A DNA stretch of 64,000 bases from Bacteroidota bacterium (GCA_947477885.1 CANJUD010000003.1:124001-188000), one strand, 5' to 3'; positions 44,045-54,129 are shown, counted from the first letter of the stretch. Numbers and translations: made by a program. The notes: generated by a model not told the origin, from the sequence alone.

Positions 44045-45456
44045 TTTTTTATGTTTTCAACTAAGCCAATTTCTTTTCCTTTTTTCATCATAAATATCCA
44101 AGCAGCTTCTCTATTATTAGAGACTTGTCCATCAAGTATTGCTTCTTTTATCGCATCTTTTATAATACCCACTTCTTTGCTTGGGTTTATATTAAATGTT
44201 TCCATAATATCGAGTCCGGTAATGGGAGGCTGCCAGTAGCGCAAGTTGTCACGTTCCTCCACCTCACGCATACGTTCGCGTACTTCCGATAAATTTCTTC
44301 TAAATGTTTCTACTTTAGTTTTGTTTTTAGAAGTGATATCTGCAAAGCATAAAGTAAATAAACTATCCACTTCTTCACCTGCATCCACTATCAATCTTCT
44401 AAAACCACTATCCGTAATCTGCGGACTCTCAGCCAATGCTTTTGGGCGAAGATGTAACAATACCATTTTGGCTACAAATTCCATCTTCTCGTTCAATGGC
44501 AATTTTAGTTTTTTAAATATATGTTTCACCATTCGTGCTCCTTTGTCTTCATGACCATGAAAAGTGAAACCTTCAGGTTCAAATCTTTTGGTAATAGGTT
44601 TTGCAATGTCATGAAGAATGGCAGCCCACCTAAGCCACAAGTCATCGGTGAGTTCGCAAATTTGGTCGAGCACTTGCAAAGTATGATAGAAATTATCTTT
44701 ATGCGAAAGTCCATTTATAGTTTCTACACCTTGCAATGCAACCATCTCAGGAAAGAAACGATGTAATAGTTTCGTATCAAATAATATTTTGAATCCGATT
44801 GATGGAGTTTTAGATAATATAATTTTATTCAACTCATCACTGATTCTTTCCATCGATATAATATCCAATCGATGTGCATTTTTCGCCAAGGCATGATATG
44901 TTTTTTCTTCAATCTTAAAATCCAATTGCGTTGCAAATCTAATCGCACGCATCATTCGCAATGGGTCATCACTAAATGTAATATCTGGATCGAGTGGTGT
45001 TTTTATGATACAGTTTTTTATATCTTCCACGCCACCAAATGGGTCGGTAAGTTCGCCAAAACTATCCGGATGCAAACTCAAAGCAAGTGCATTAATTGTA
45101 AAGTCTCTGCGTTTCTGATCATCGTCCAAAGTGCCTGGTAACACTAGTGGATTGCGGGATTCGGGTGTATATGATTCTTTGCGTGCTCCTACAAATTCAA
45201 ATATCCAATCTTGTGTTTTTAATTGTGCAGTACCATAGTTTTTGAAAAAAGAAAAATCACATTTTTCAGTATATCTTTTTTTTACTTCGTGGGCCAGTTC
45301 TATACCATCACCCAGCACAACTATATCGGCATCTTTGCTGGTGCGTTGTAATAATAAATCACGTACGAAACCACCAATTACAAACACTTCTATCTGCTGC
45401 TCGCCAGCGATTTCACTTATAACATTAAATATGGGATGTTGTAATGATTCTTTCAT
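44041..45456 (-). CDS. cca: CCA tRNA nucleotidyltransferase with HD domain
   Basis: The enzyme adds or repairs the CCA end of tRNAs; this is needed here because tRNA genes in the window do not encode CCA. From ATG 45456 the protein is 471 residues. The class II nucleotidyltransferase head shows GGFVRDLLLQRTSKDADIVV with the two catalytic aspartates, followed by RRDFTINALALSL and RMMRAIRFA. The HD domain lies near 260-340 (WAAILHDIAKPITKRF). Poly(A) polymerase is a close alternative. The ATG at 45456 directly follows the argS stop codon with one base between; the in-frame TTG at 45471 would overlap argS. Confidence 0.9.
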   Translation of the reverse strand: MKESLQHPIFNVISEIAGEQQIEVFVIGGFVRDLLLQRTSKDADIVVLGDGIELAHEVKKRYTEKCDFSFFKNYGTAQLKTQDWIFEFVGARKESYTPESRNPLVLPGTLDDDQKRRDFTINALALSLHPDSFGELTDPFGGVEDIKNCIIKTPLDPDITFSDDPLRMMRAIRFATQLDFKIEEKTYHALAKNAHRLDIISMERISDELNKIILSKTPSIGFKILFDTKLLHRFFPEMVALQGVETINGLSHKDNFYHTLQVLDQICELTDDLWLRWAAILHDIAKPITKRFEPEGFTFHGHEDKGARMVKHIFKKLKLPLNEKMEFVAKMVLLHLRPKALAESPQITDSGFRRLIVDAGEEVDSLFTLCFADITSKNKTKVETFRRNLSEVRERMREVEERDNLRYWQPPITGLDIMETFNINPSKEVGIIKDAIKEAILDGQVSNNREAAWIFMMKKGKEIGLVENIKK

Positions 45457-45457
45457 T

Positions 45458-47224
45458 TTACATTCGCTCAACAGCTTCTATTCCCAATATATTGAGTCCT
45501 TGTTTGATTACATTTGCAGTAAGCTGCGACATTGCTAGGCGGTTGTTCTTTATGGTCTCATCAACTTCTCTCAGCAATGAAAGTTCATGATATAAACGGT
45601 TAAATTCTTTGGCCACTTCATATATATAGTTTGCGATAATAGCAGGACTATATAATTTACCAGCCTCTATGATAATGCTTGGCCATGTATATAATAATGC
45701 CAATAACTCTTTTTCAAATTTATCTAATGTTTCCACCAAAACCGGTTGCGGAATTTTTCCGAAAGTACGCATCACTGAACAGATACGTGCATGTGTGTAT
45801 TGTATGAACGGGCCAGTGTTGCCATGCAAATCAATACTCTCTGCAGGATTGAAAAGCATACGTTTTTGTGGGTCAACTTTTAATAGAAAATATTTAAGTG
45901 CTCCCATACCCAATGCATTATATAAATGATTCATTTCTGCATCGGTGAAGCCTTCTGTTTTTCCTAATTCTGTAGTTTTTTCTTTGGCTGCTTGTACCAT
46001 TTCGTCCATCAATTCATCAGCATCAACCACCGTTCCTTCGCGCGATTTCATTTTGCCACTCGGCAAATCTACCATGCCATAACTTAAATGAAAAATGCCT
46101 GGAGCATAAGGTTTACCAAGCTTCTGCAAAATTAGTTTTAATACTTTGAAATGATAATCCTGTTCATTCGCTACTACATATATAGATTTATCATAGCCTA
46201 CATCTTCATACTTTTTTTGAGCAGTTCCTAGGTCTTGTGTTATATATACCGATGTTCCATCTGCACGCAAAACCAATTTCTCATCTAGTCCATTAGCAGT
46301 TAAATCTATCCAAACGGAACCATCTGGTTTTTTATAAAACACGCCCTGGGCCAATCCTTCATCTACAAATTTTTTGCCCAGTAAATAGGTTTGCGATTCA
46401 TAATAATAATTATCAAAATCGACACCCATTCTATTATAAGTTTCTTCAAAACCTTTATATACCCAGCCATTCATCATGTTCCAAATTCTGAGCGTCTCTT
46501 CATCGTGAGCTTCCCATTTGCGTAGCATCTCCTGTGCTTCTATCATTAAAGGTGCTTGCTTTTCAGCATCGGCTTCTATAATGCCATTTGCAATTAATTC
46601 TTTTACTTCAGCTCTATAATACTTTTCAAATTCGACATAATATTTCCCTACCAATTTATCGCCTTTGGTATTTGTAGTTTCGGGGGTTTCTCCATTTCCA
46701 TATTTTATCCAAGCTATCATACTTTTGCAAATATGTATACCACGGTCATTAACTAAGTTGGCTTTATAAACATCGTAACCATTTGCTTTTAATATTTCTG
46801 AAACACTCCATCCCAACAAATTATTTCGGGTATGGCCTAAGTGCAAAGGTTTATTGGTATTTGGCGATGAATATTCCACCATCACTTTCTGCTCTTTTCC
46901 GATAATACCTTTTCCAAAATCCGAATTATTATATGCTGCATTTAAAAAATTACTCCAATAATTATCGGCAATCACCAAGTTTAAAAATCCTTTTACCACA
47001 TTAAAACTGCTAACTTCTGTGGTATTGGATATTATATATTCTCCAACTTCTGTGGCAGTTTGCTCAGGATTTTTCTTGCTAATTTTTATATAGGGAAATA
47101 CGACAAACGTATAATCACCCTCAAAATCTTGGCGGGTAGTTTCCAGTTTCACGCCCTCGGGCTGTTGTCCGTAGAGGGTTTCAAACGCTTGTGTTATGTA
47201 GCCTGTTAGCTCTTGTTCAATCAT
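45458..47224 (-). CDS. argS: Arginine--tRNA ligase
   Basis: ArgRS charges tRNA-Arg. The 588-residue class I synthetase has the N-terminal additional domain (1-110), the HIGH-type motif HLGH at 128-131 in SPNTNKPLHLGHTRNN, and a KMSKS-like motif in GKMKSREGTVVDADEL near 390. The alpha-helical anticodon-binding domain begins near 460 and ends NILGIEAVERM. It is the first gene of a unit with cca, the SCO gene and rsmE, and is divergent from ahcY with a 260-base gap. Confidence 0.96.
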   Translation of the reverse strand: MIEQELTGYITQAFETLYGQQPEGVKLETTRQDFEGDYTFVVFPYIKISKKNPEQTATEVGEYIISNTTEVSSFNVVKGFLNLVIADNYWSNFLNAAYNNSDFGKGIIGKEQKVMVEYSSPNTNKPLHLGHTRNNLLGWSVSEILKANGYDVYKANLVNDRGIHICKSMIAWIKYGNGETPETTNTKGDKLVGKYYVEFEKYYRAEVKELIANGIIEADAEKQAPLMIEAQEMLRKWEAHDEETLRIWNMMNGWVYKGFEETYNRMGVDFDNYYYESQTYLLGKKFVDEGLAQGVFYKKPDGSVWIDLTANGLDEKLVLRADGTSVYITQDLGTAQKKYEDVGYDKSIYVVANEQDYHFKVLKLILQKLGKPYAPGIFHLSYGMVDLPSGKMKSREGTVVDADELMDEMVQAAKEKTTELGKTEGFTDAEMNHLYNALGMGALKYFLLKVDPQKRMLFNPAESIDLHGNTGPFIQYTHARICSVMRTFGKIPQPVLVETLDKFEKELLALLYTWPSIIIEAGKLYSPAIIANYIYEVAKEFNRLYHELSLLREVDETIKNNRLAMSQLTANVIKQGLNILGIEAVERM

Positions 47225-47429
47225 AATTTAAAGCGGCAAATTTCGGTTAAATGAGGGACTAAGCCAAATTAAACATTTAACAACAAATAAGGGAATAAAA
47301 CTGCAGAATTATTTTTAAATATCTACTAAAACTATAAAACCTTTATCACAAATAAATGTTAATGTTTGTAAACCAAGTTTAATTTGTTTCTAAATTGAAG
47401 AGTTAACTTTCACATTTAGAAAAAGTTTT

Positions 47430-47462
47430 TTTGGTAATTAACTCACAGTTATTATATTTTTG
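47430..47462 (+). promoter_or_regulatory. Promoter of ahcY
   Basis: TTTG (47430-47433), 21 bases, then TATTTTTG (47455-47462) fit the Bacteroidota -33/-7 pattern with slightly long spacing. The ATG follows 22 bases later. I see no riboswitch-like fold in the 260-base divergent gap. Confidence 0.65.
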
Positions 47463-47484
47463 CACTGAAATTTAAAAATTAAAC

Positions 47485-48789
47485 ATGACAGATACAAACA
47501 CAATCCCTTACAAAGTTAAGGACATCACGTTGGCCGAATGGGGTCGCAAAGAAATTAGATTAGCCGAAGCAGAGATGCCGGGTCTTATGTCAATCCGCAA
47601 AGAATACGGACCTTCACAACCTTTGAAAGGTGCCCGCATTGCAGGATGTTTGCACATGACCATTCAAACTGCCGTACTAATTGAAACTTTGACAGCACTG
47701 GGTGCAGAAGTAACCTGGTCATCATGCAATATTTTCTCAACACAAGACCATGCTGCTGCTGCTATTGCTGCTGCGGGTATTCCTGTATTTGCATGGAAAG
47801 GTCAGAATGAAGAAGAATTTGACTGGTGTATCGAACAAACTTTGAATGCATTTAGCGATGGCCAAACTTTGAATATGATATTAGACGATGGCGGAGACCT
47901 TACCAATTTAGTTTTGGATAAAAATCCAGCAATGGTTGCAAACATCAAAGGTTTGTCAGAAGAAACAACAACTGGTGTACTTCGTTTATACGATCGCGTG
48001 AAAAAAGGAACTTTGCCTATGCCCGCTATCAATGTAAACGACTCAGTTACCAAATCGAAATTCGATAATAAATATGGTTGCAAAGAATCGTTGGTTGATG
48101 CGATTCGTCGTGCTACCGATATTATGCTTGCAGGTAAAGTTGCTGTAGTTGCCGGATATGGTGATGTAGGTAAAGGTTCTGCTGAATCATTGCGTGGGGC
48201 AGGTTGCCGTGTAATTGTTACTGAGATTGACCCCATATGTGCACTTCAAGCTTCAATGGATGGTTTCCAGGTAATGCCTATGAGCAAAGCGGTGAATCAT
48301 GCAAGTATTTTTGTTACCGCAACAGGAAACGTAAATATTATCAATGGCAAACATTTCGAAGCCATGCGTGATAAATCTATTGTTTGTAATATTGGTCACT
48401 TCGATAATGAAATTGATGTGGCTTGGTTAAATGCCAATCATAAAAAAGACACCTTGAAACCACAGGTAGATGTATACACTGTGAATGGCAAAGAAATTAT
48501 CTTGCTTGCTGAGGGACGTTTGGTAAACTTGGGTTGTGCTATGGGCCATCCATCTTTTGTAATGAGTAACTCGTTCACTAACCAAACTCTTGCCCAAATT
48601 GAGTTGTGGACCAACAGCCACAGCTACAAAAACGAAGTATATGTATTGCCTAAAATTCTTGACGAAAAAGTTGCTGCTTTACACCTTGCACACGTAGGTG
48701 CTGAATTAGAAACCCTCGACCAAAATCAAGCCGATTATATAGGTGTTCCAGTTCATGGACCTTATAAGAAAGATACCTATAGGTATTAA
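47485..48789 (+). CDS. ahcY: Adenosylhomocysteinase
   Basis: AhcY hydrolyses S-adenosylhomocysteine to homocysteine and adenosine and so relieves product inhibition of methyltransferases. The 434-residue protein is full length. It shows [15 protein letters not shown] near residue 56, [27 protein letters not shown], the NAD-binding [18 protein letters not shown] near 225, and ends [11 protein letters not shown] with the family's C-terminal tyrosine. The ATG follows a typical promoter. It stands alone and is closed by a terminator at 48808. Confidence 0.97.
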   Translation: MTDTNTIPYKVKDITLAEWGRKEIRLAEAEMPGLMSIRKEYGPSQPLKGARIAGCLHMTIQTAVLIETLTALGAEVTWSSCNIFSTQDHAAAAIAAAGIPVFAWKGQNEEEFDWCIEQTLNAFSDGQTLNMILDDGGDLTNLVLDKNPAMVANIKGLSEETTTGVLRLYDRVKKGTLPMPAINVNDSVTKSKFDNKYGCKESLVDAIRRATDIMLAGKVAVVAGYGDVGKGSAESLRGAGCRVIVTEIDPICALQASMDGFQVMPMSKAVNHASIFVTATGNVNIINGKHFEAMRDKSIVCNIGHFDNEIDVAWLNANHKKDTLKPQVDVYTVNGKEIILLAEGRLVNLGCAMGHPSFVMSNSFTNQTLAQIELWTNSHSYKNEVYVLPKILDEKVAALHLAHVGAELETLDQNQADYIGVPVHGPYKKDTYRY

Positions 48790-48807
48790 TCTTTATATCA
48801 TTTTAAG

Positions 48808-48842
48808 AAAGCCGAGCAATGTAAATTGCTCGGCTTTCTTTT
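48808..48842 (+). terminator. Rho-independent terminator after ahcY
   Basis: AAAGCCGAGCAAT (48808-48820) pairs perfectly with ATTGCTCGGCTTT (48825-48837) around a GTAA loop and is followed by a T-rich stretch. Confidence 0.92.
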
Positions 48843-48865
48843 GTTAAAATAACATCTATGGGTAA

Positions 48866-48902
48866 AAAAAGCAGCGTATCTTTTTAGGAAACGCTGCTTT
48901 TT
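48866..48902 (-). terminator. Rho-independent terminator of the broken T9SS gene
   Basis: AAAAAGCAGCGT (48866-48877) pairs perfectly with ACGCTGCTTTTT (48891-48902). On the minus strand it follows the stop codon at 48919 and ends in a U-run. It also folds on the plus strand, behind the ahcY terminator. Confidence 0.85.
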
Positions 48903-48918
48903 AAAATTAGAAAATTTC

Positions 48919-50087
48919 TTACTCTTTTATTATTTTAAACGATTTACGTGACCTCCCATTTTCTATTTTAATAAAATAAATCCCAGGCACATAATTTCCT
49001 ATATCAACACCCTGCGCATTTCCAGCAAATTTAACAGTATATACCAAAGTTCCTTAGCTATCATATATATTATAATTAACCAGATCGTAAGTTCTGGATT
49101 GTATATATAATATATCATCTGCAGGGTTGGGAAATACCCTAAAATATTCCAGTTCTGTTTGATTTGTATTATAGTTAGGAGGCAATACAATATTTGTAGG
49201 TTTTTCTATTTTTAACCATACAACTTCCGCACTATCCATATTAATTGTATCATTATTAAAGTTGCTGCAAAGACTAGTGGGTGTTGGGCCAGGATTGGTG
49301 AACGTGTCAATTTCGAAATCTTCTTTGAACTTGATAAGGAACAGGCGATAATAACCAGTATTAAATATCGAGCCTGCTGCCATTAATTTGTTGTCGGGAG
49401 TATTTTTTAATACAGCAGGTTCTGCCTGGTTTAGGATACTACTTTGTTTTAAAACTTTGCCAGAAGTATCAATCAACCGCACCATCAAATAATCATTATT
49501 AACTCTATATGGCGAATCTGCTTTTGTCCCTACTTCGAATATAAATGAATCATTTATTTTAACAGTCTTGCAGGGCAATTCATTTTTAAAACTATCCGAA
49601 GCGGCTCTTATCCATTGCAGGTTTCCATTTCCATTATTTTTTTGCTGTTGTGCAGTGAATTTGTAATTACTAAACCTTCATTATAGTTTGCATATCTGGG
49701 GGTAATTAAAACTATTAAAGAATCATGTATTTTATGAGGAATACTATTATAAACATTTATATAATTTTCAGCATCTAAAATTGTAAGTGTATCGCCCTTC
49801 AGTGATGCTATAGTGTCGTAATACATATTTGGGATTTTTATTAATTTCTTGCCCTCATTAAAAATAATTTTCTCATTCCCTGATTCATATCCAGTATAGT
49901 TTTGCGAACTATCAACAAATATATATAATCTTTTATACGAGTCTTTACAACATATATTGATGTATTGCTTATTTCTTTTGTTGATGCGGGAGGAGGTTAA
50001 TTTCCAAGTGCCTAAATAATCCTGCCCCACACAATTAATCACAGATACAAAACAAAAAAATGTAAATATATATTTCTTCAGATTCAT
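48919..50087 (-). pseudogene. Secreted T9SS-type protein gene broken by a frameshift and an in-frame stop
   Basis: The gene opens at ATG 50087 with a signal peptide (NLKKYIFTFFCFVSVINCVG). A lipocalin-like segment follows (YLGTWKLTSS) in a frame that stops at 49608. At a run of seven A on the coding strand (49643-49637) a one-base change of frame joins this to a continuing reading (GNGNLQWIRAASDSFKN) that runs to TAA at 49056-49054. After that stop the same frame still encodes the rest of a T9SS domain (GTLVYTVKFAGNAQG, GNYVPGIYFIKIENG, ending FKIIKE) to TAA at 48919. The sorting-domain start EYFRVFPNPADD is intact upstream. Total length 1169 is two over a multiple of three, consistent with a single frameshift. 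Slippage at the A-run could restore the first lesion; the second needs a mutation. Sequencing error is possible. Confidence 0.75.
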
Positions 50088-50150
50088 AGTTTCAAATAAA
50101 ATTGTATTAAATCTAAAAAGCGAATAACTGTTTAAAAATTCATAATTCAA

Positions 50151-50345
50151 ATTTGGTAGAAAGTGGGGTTGGACATGGTTCGGCTTCGCTGACCACCATC
50201 ACAGGCAATAAAAGCCAATCAATTGCCCTGCCCTTCAGGGCGGGGAACTGGAAGCAAAAAATCGCACATCGCATGTCGTGCATCATATGCTTCTACTCCG
50301 CTCAGCATAACATCGAGAATCGTACATTATATTTGCAGTAATTAT
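50151..50345. other. Intergenic region with REP-like motifs and a -7 box
   Basis: A GCCC-TTCA-GGGC hairpin lies near 50228-50239. ATGCT and AGCAT arms enclose TCTACTCCGCTC near 50287-50306, the same design as near 33711. TATATTTG at 50328-50335 is a -7 box 10 bases before the ATG at 50346. Confidence 0.55.
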
Positions 50346-51665
50346 ATGAAAAAAATACTCGTAATCGGGGCGGGCCTATCATCGGCATCATTGATTGATT
50401 ATTTGCTGGAGCAATCGGCTAGTGAGGACTGGCAAGTGACGGTGGGCGACGTTGATTTAATAGTTGCTGAAAGCAAATGCAGCAATCATAAAAATGCAAG
50501 ACCGATACAATTCGATATACATAACGAAACACAAAGAGCTGCAGAAATTCAAGCTTGCGATATCGTTATATCATTATTGCCACCTACGCTGCACCCATTG
50601 GCAGCTGTGGATTGTGTGAAGCTGGGCAAGCATCTAGTTACAGCTTCTTATGTGTCGCCGGCTATGCAAGAGTTACATGATGAGGCACTAAAAAAAGATA
50701 TTATATTATTAAACGAATGTGGTTTGGATCCGGGCATCGATCACCTCTCAGCCATGAAAGTGATGGATGAAATTAGAGAGCGTGGTGGAGAAATTACCTC
50801 GTTCCGTTCCTATTGCGGCGGACTTGTAGCACCCGAATATGATAACAATCCCTGGCACTATAAATTTACCTGGAACCCACGAAATGTTATTTTAGCAGGG
50901 CAAGCTACTGCTCAATTTCTAAAAAATGGAAAGATACATTATATAACTCCACAACGAATTTTTAGTGAATTGGAATTAATTAATATAGGGGAATATGGAA
51001 TTTACGAAGCGTATGCAAATCGTGATTCACTAAATTATATCATACCCTATAAATTACAAAAAGCAAAAGATGTATTGCGTGGTACTTTAAGAATACCCCC
51101 ATATAGTGAAGGCTGGAACTTATTGGTTTCATTGGGACTTACAGATGATACCTATAAAGTGGATTGTAATAGTTTGAGTTATAAAAATTGGGTGGATAGT
51201 TATTTGCCAAGAGAATATAATAGTATAGAAGATTATATAAAACGCAATTCGAAAAACCACCAAACTATTACAACAAATATTGAGTGGTTGGGTATATATA
51301 GTGATATATTAATTCCAGATGGCTCATATACACCCGCACAAATTTTGCAAAACTTATTGGCTCAGAAATGGAAGTTGGGAACAAATGAACTTGATATGAT
51401 AGTGATGCACCATATATTTGAATACGAACAAAACGGGAAACATAAAATGAGTACCGCAACTTTGGTGGTTAAAGGAAAGAATCAAACCCATACAGCCATG
51501 GCACAAACAGTAGGTTTGCCCTTGGGCATAGCAGCCAAACTCATATTAGGAAACAAAATTGCTGCAAGAGGCGTTATAATTCCTACAGAAAAAGAATTAT
51601 ATTTGCCCATTCTTAGCGAACTGGAAAAATACCATATCATATTTAATGAATATAATGAACAATAA
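50346..51665 (+). CDS. Saccharopine dehydrogenase family protein (LYS9-type)
   Basis: The 439-residue NAD(P)-dependent enzyme has the N-terminal Rossmann motif KILVIGAGLSSASLIDYLL, then DIVISLLPPTLHPLAAVDCVKLGKHLVTASYVS and ECGLDPGIDHLSAMKVMDEI. A C-terminal catalytic domain includes GGLVAPEYDNNPWHYKFTWNP. The closest described relatives are saccharopine reductase/dehydrogenase (LYS9-like). In bacteria such enzymes serve lysine degradation or related amino acid metabolism; the reaction direction cannot be told from sequence. The ATG at 50346 is chosen because upstream in-frame sequence is not protein-like and a -7 box sits at 50328. The next gene starts 4 bases after its stop. Confidence 0.87.
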   Translation: MKKILVIGAGLSSASLIDYLLEQSASEDWQVTVGDVDLIVAESKCSNHKNARPIQFDIHNETQRAAEIQACDIVISLLPPTLHPLAAVDCVKLGKHLVTASYVSPAMQELHDEALKKDIILLNECGLDPGIDHLSAMKVMDEIRERGGEITSFRSYCGGLVAPEYDNNPWHYKFTWNPRNVILAGQATAQFLKNGKIHYITPQRIFSELELINIGEYGIYEAYANRDSLNYIIPYKLQKAKDVLRGTLRIPPYSEGWNLLVSLGLTDDTYKVDCNSLSYKNWVDSYLPREYNSIEDYIKRNSKNHQTITTNIEWLGIYSDILIPDGSYTPAQILQNLLAQKWKLGTNELDMIVMHHIFEYEQNGKHKMSTATLVVKGKNQTHTAMAQTVGLPLGIAAKLILGNKIAARGVIIPTEKELYLPILSELEKYHIIFNEYNEQ

Positions 51666-51669
51666 ATTT

Positions 51670-52851
51670 ATGAAAAAATATATAATAGCAGCTACTTTAA
51701 TTTTGAATTTTGCAATAGTGGCATGTTCATCGAGCAGCGAAGAGGCAGCTGCCCAAAAGAAAAAGGGATATGAGTTAAAAGGTCGTTTTAAAACCTTTAA
51801 AAATATCAATAAAATTGAACTTACCGAAGTGTCGTTTGAAGGTGTGAAAACCATTGATAGCACACAGATTGATGAGAAGGGAGAATTCAATTTTAAAGGC
51901 ACCGGAAGTACTCCCCGTTTCTATCTGATTAGATATAGTAATTCAACGAATATCCCAGTGTATTTGGATTCAACTACGCATTTGGAAATAGTAATTGAAC
52001 CTGAAAATAGAGAAATCCCCTTCACTGTAAAAGGTGATAAAAACAATGAAGAATTGCAATATTATTTTTTAAGGAACAATGAATCTTATAAAAGTATTTC
52101 TGAAATGTCACAGAAATTTCGTAGTGGCCAAATGCCTGATTCATTGAAAGGAAGTATGGAAACTACCATGCAAGCATTGTTCGATGAACGTGCCAAAAAA
52201 CTTCAAAAATTAGTGGCAGATCGTGAGCCAAGTGCAGGTGCATTGTTCTGTGCGTTATACTTGATTCCCCCTCCGGGTCAGGACCAACAGCAGTCGATGC
52301 AGATATTGGAATCTTATTTAAAAGAATTTGAAGTATTTTATGTTGATTTAGACAAAAAGCATTTCGAAAGATTTGGGAAAGAGCCTTCATTTGCTCGTAT
52401 ACATAAATTTGTGAAAGCACAATCATCAACTGCTATTGGTACCGAGATGGAAAATTTCACCTTAAATAATCCCGATGGCAAACCAATTTCATTGAAAGAT
52501 TTCCGTGGCAAATATGTATTGGTCGATTTTTGGGCATCTTGGTGCAGACCTTGCCGCATGGAAAATCCCAATGTATTAAAAGCATATGCCAAATATCACA
52601 GTAAAGGTTTTGAAGTATTGGGTGTTTCCTTAGATACTGACAAAGCAAAATGGGTGGCAGCAATAAAAGCCGATGGACTAGACTGGGCACATGTGTGCGA
52701 AATGAAAGCTTGGGATGCTGATATAGCTCGCAAGTTTAATGTGAGCTCCATACCTTTTAGTGTATTGGTAGATAAGAACGGAAAAATTGTAGGAAAGAAT
52801 TTGCGTGGTGAGGCTTTGGATGAGAAGCTGAAAGAAGTGTTTGGGGAATAA
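51670..52851 (+). CDS. TlpA-like thioredoxin-family lipoprotein with DUF4369-type N-terminal domain
   Basis: The 393-residue protein starts with a lipoprotein signal (KKYIIAATLILNFAIVAC, lipobox IVAC) followed by a Ser/Glu/Ala linker. The N-terminal domain (about 35-230) resembles the DUF4369-type beta domain found before many Bacteroidota TlpA proteins. The C-terminal thioredoxin domain has the active site CRPC (Cys292 and Cys295) in FWASWCRPCRMENP and the cis-proline region SSIPFSVLVDKNGKI. Such proteins reduce disulfides in the periplasm, for example during cytochrome c maturation. A paralogue follows 47 bases downstream; the first starts 4 bases after the saccharopine dehydrogenase. Confidence 0.9.
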   Translation: MKKYIIAATLILNFAIVACSSSSEEAAAQKKKGYELKGRFKTFKNINKIELTEVSFEGVKTIDSTQIDEKGEFNFKGTGSTPRFYLIRYSNSTNIPVYLDSTTHLEIVIEPENREIPFTVKGDKNNEELQYYFLRNNESYKSISEMSQKFRSGQMPDSLKGSMETTMQALFDERAKKLQKLVADREPSAGALFCALYLIPPPGQDQQQSMQILESYLKEFEVFYVDLDKKHFERFGKEPSFARIHKFVKAQSSTAIGTEMENFTLNNPDGKPISLKDFRGKYVLVDFWASWCRPCRMENPNVLKAYAKYHSKGFEVLGVSLDTDKAKWVAAIKADGLDWAHVCEMKAWDADIARKFNVSSIPFSVLVDKNGKIVGKNLRGEALDEKLKEVFGE

Positions 52852-52898
52852 AAACCCAAAACCGAAATTTATATTCAATTATTTTTTAATATATTATA

Positions 52899-53981
52899 AT
52901 GAATAGAATAATTACTTTAATTTTATTAGGCATTATAATATTATCCTCCCGTGCAAATATATATGCACAAAGTGGCGACGGATATCAGATAAAAGGTAAG
53001 TATACATCATTTAAAGATCTTAATAAATTATATCTAATTGAAATTTCATTTGAAGATGTAAAAAAAATAGACAGTGCAAATATTAATGAAAAAGGGGAGT
53101 TTACTTTTAGAGGTAAAACAGCTACTCCTCATTTTTATTTTATATTTTCTGATGCCCTTGCTAGAGAACCTATTCCTGTATATATAAATGCCGGCATTTA
53201 TATAGAACTTTTAATAGACCCGAGCAATCTTGAAATCCCATATACTACAACAGGTGACAAAAACAATGAAGAAATTCAATATTTCACCGTAAAAAATATT
53301 GCCTCATATAAAGCAGTTGATTTATCAATGGATAAACGTGCAAAAGAATTTCAAAAAATAATCCTTGAACGTGAACCTTCAGCGGGAGCTTTGTTTTGCG
53401 CATTATATTTATTGTCACCGACTTTCAATGTTATTACAGAATATATAGAGAAATATGAAGCGTTTTATATAGAGATTGATAAAAAATATTTTGACATGTA
53501 TGGCAAAGAATCTTTGTTTGCAGGTGTTCATGATTTCTTGAAAGAACGAGGTGTTAGTCCCACAGCAATAGGAAAATATTTTGAAAATTTCACGCTGAAC
53601 AATCCCAATGGCAATCCTATTTCACTCACAGATTTTAGTGGCAAGTTTGTTCTGGTCGATTTCTGGGCATCTTGGTGTGGCCCTTGTCGCGAGGAGAATC
53701 CCAATTTGGTTCAGGCATATAATAAATATCATAAAAAAGGGTTTGAAATATTTGGTGTTTCGCTCGATGCTAAGAAGACACCTTGGAAAACTGCAATTTT
53801 ATCTGATGGTTTAAAGTGGCAGCAGGTATGCGAATTGGTGGAAACGTCATCATTAGCAACCAAGTTTGAAATTTCCGCCATCCCTTTTAATGTATTGCTA
53901 GATAAGGAAGGGAAAATTATTGCAAAGAATTTGAGAGGTGCCGCATTGGAGGAAAAACTGAAGGTAGTTTTTGGGGAATAG
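52899..53981 (+). CDS. TlpA-like thioredoxin-family protein, paralogue without lipobox
   Basis: The 360-residue protein is a tandem paralogue of the preceding one, with the same two-domain plan. The active site is CGPC (Cys260 and Cys263) in FWASWCGPCREENP. The signal peptide (IITLILLGIIILSSRANIYAQ) lacks a lipobox cysteine, so this copy should be soluble in the periplasm while its neighbour is lipid-anchored. It has lost about 20 residues between the N-terminal domain and the helix ending KRAKEFQ, compared with its neighbour. Different active-site dipeptides (RP against GP) suggest different redox potentials; that is inference. Confidence 0.88.
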   Translation: MNRIITLILLGIIILSSRANIYAQSGDGYQIKGKYTSFKDLNKLYLIEISFEDVKKIDSANINEKGEFTFRGKTATPHFYFIFSDALAREPIPVYINAGIYIELLIDPSNLEIPYTTTGDKNNEEIQYFTVKNIASYKAVDLSMDKRAKEFQKIILEREPSAGALFCALYLLSPTFNVITEYIEKYEAFYIEIDKKYFDMYGKESLFAGVHDFLKERGVSPTAIGKYFENFTLNNPNGNPISLTDFSGKFVLVDFWASWCGPCREENPNLVQAYNKYHKKGFEIFGVSLDAKKTPWKTAILSDGLKWQQVCELVETSSLATKFEISAIPFNVLLDKEGKIIAKNLRGAALEEKLKVVFGE

Positions 53982-54066
53982 CATTTTGACAGTTTTAAAC
54001 TCTCCAAATGCTCTGCAAAGCATTGCGGAAAACTTGGTGTTTCCTAAATTATATAAATACCTTAAT

Positions 54067-54100
54067 TTTGCCATCCTTCGACTCCGCTCAGGATGGCAAA
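54067..54100. repeat. Palindromic element TTTGCCATCC...GGATGGCAAA before the E2 gene
   Basis: The 10-base arms 54067-54076 and 54091-54100 are perfectly complementary around TTCGACTCCGCTCA, the same loop type as near 33715 and 50292. A -7 box TAATTTTG (54063-54070) overlaps its left edge, so the hairpin would sit at the 5' end of the E2 transcript. An 8-base-period AAATCATT tract follows up to the gene. Confidence 0.75.
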
Positions 54101-54129
54101 TCGTAAATCATTAAATCATTAAATATAAG

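Noticed and set aside
47225-47484. SAM or SAH riboswitch before ahcY
   Set aside because: I could not find the conserved stems of these riboswitches; only a normal promoter is visible.
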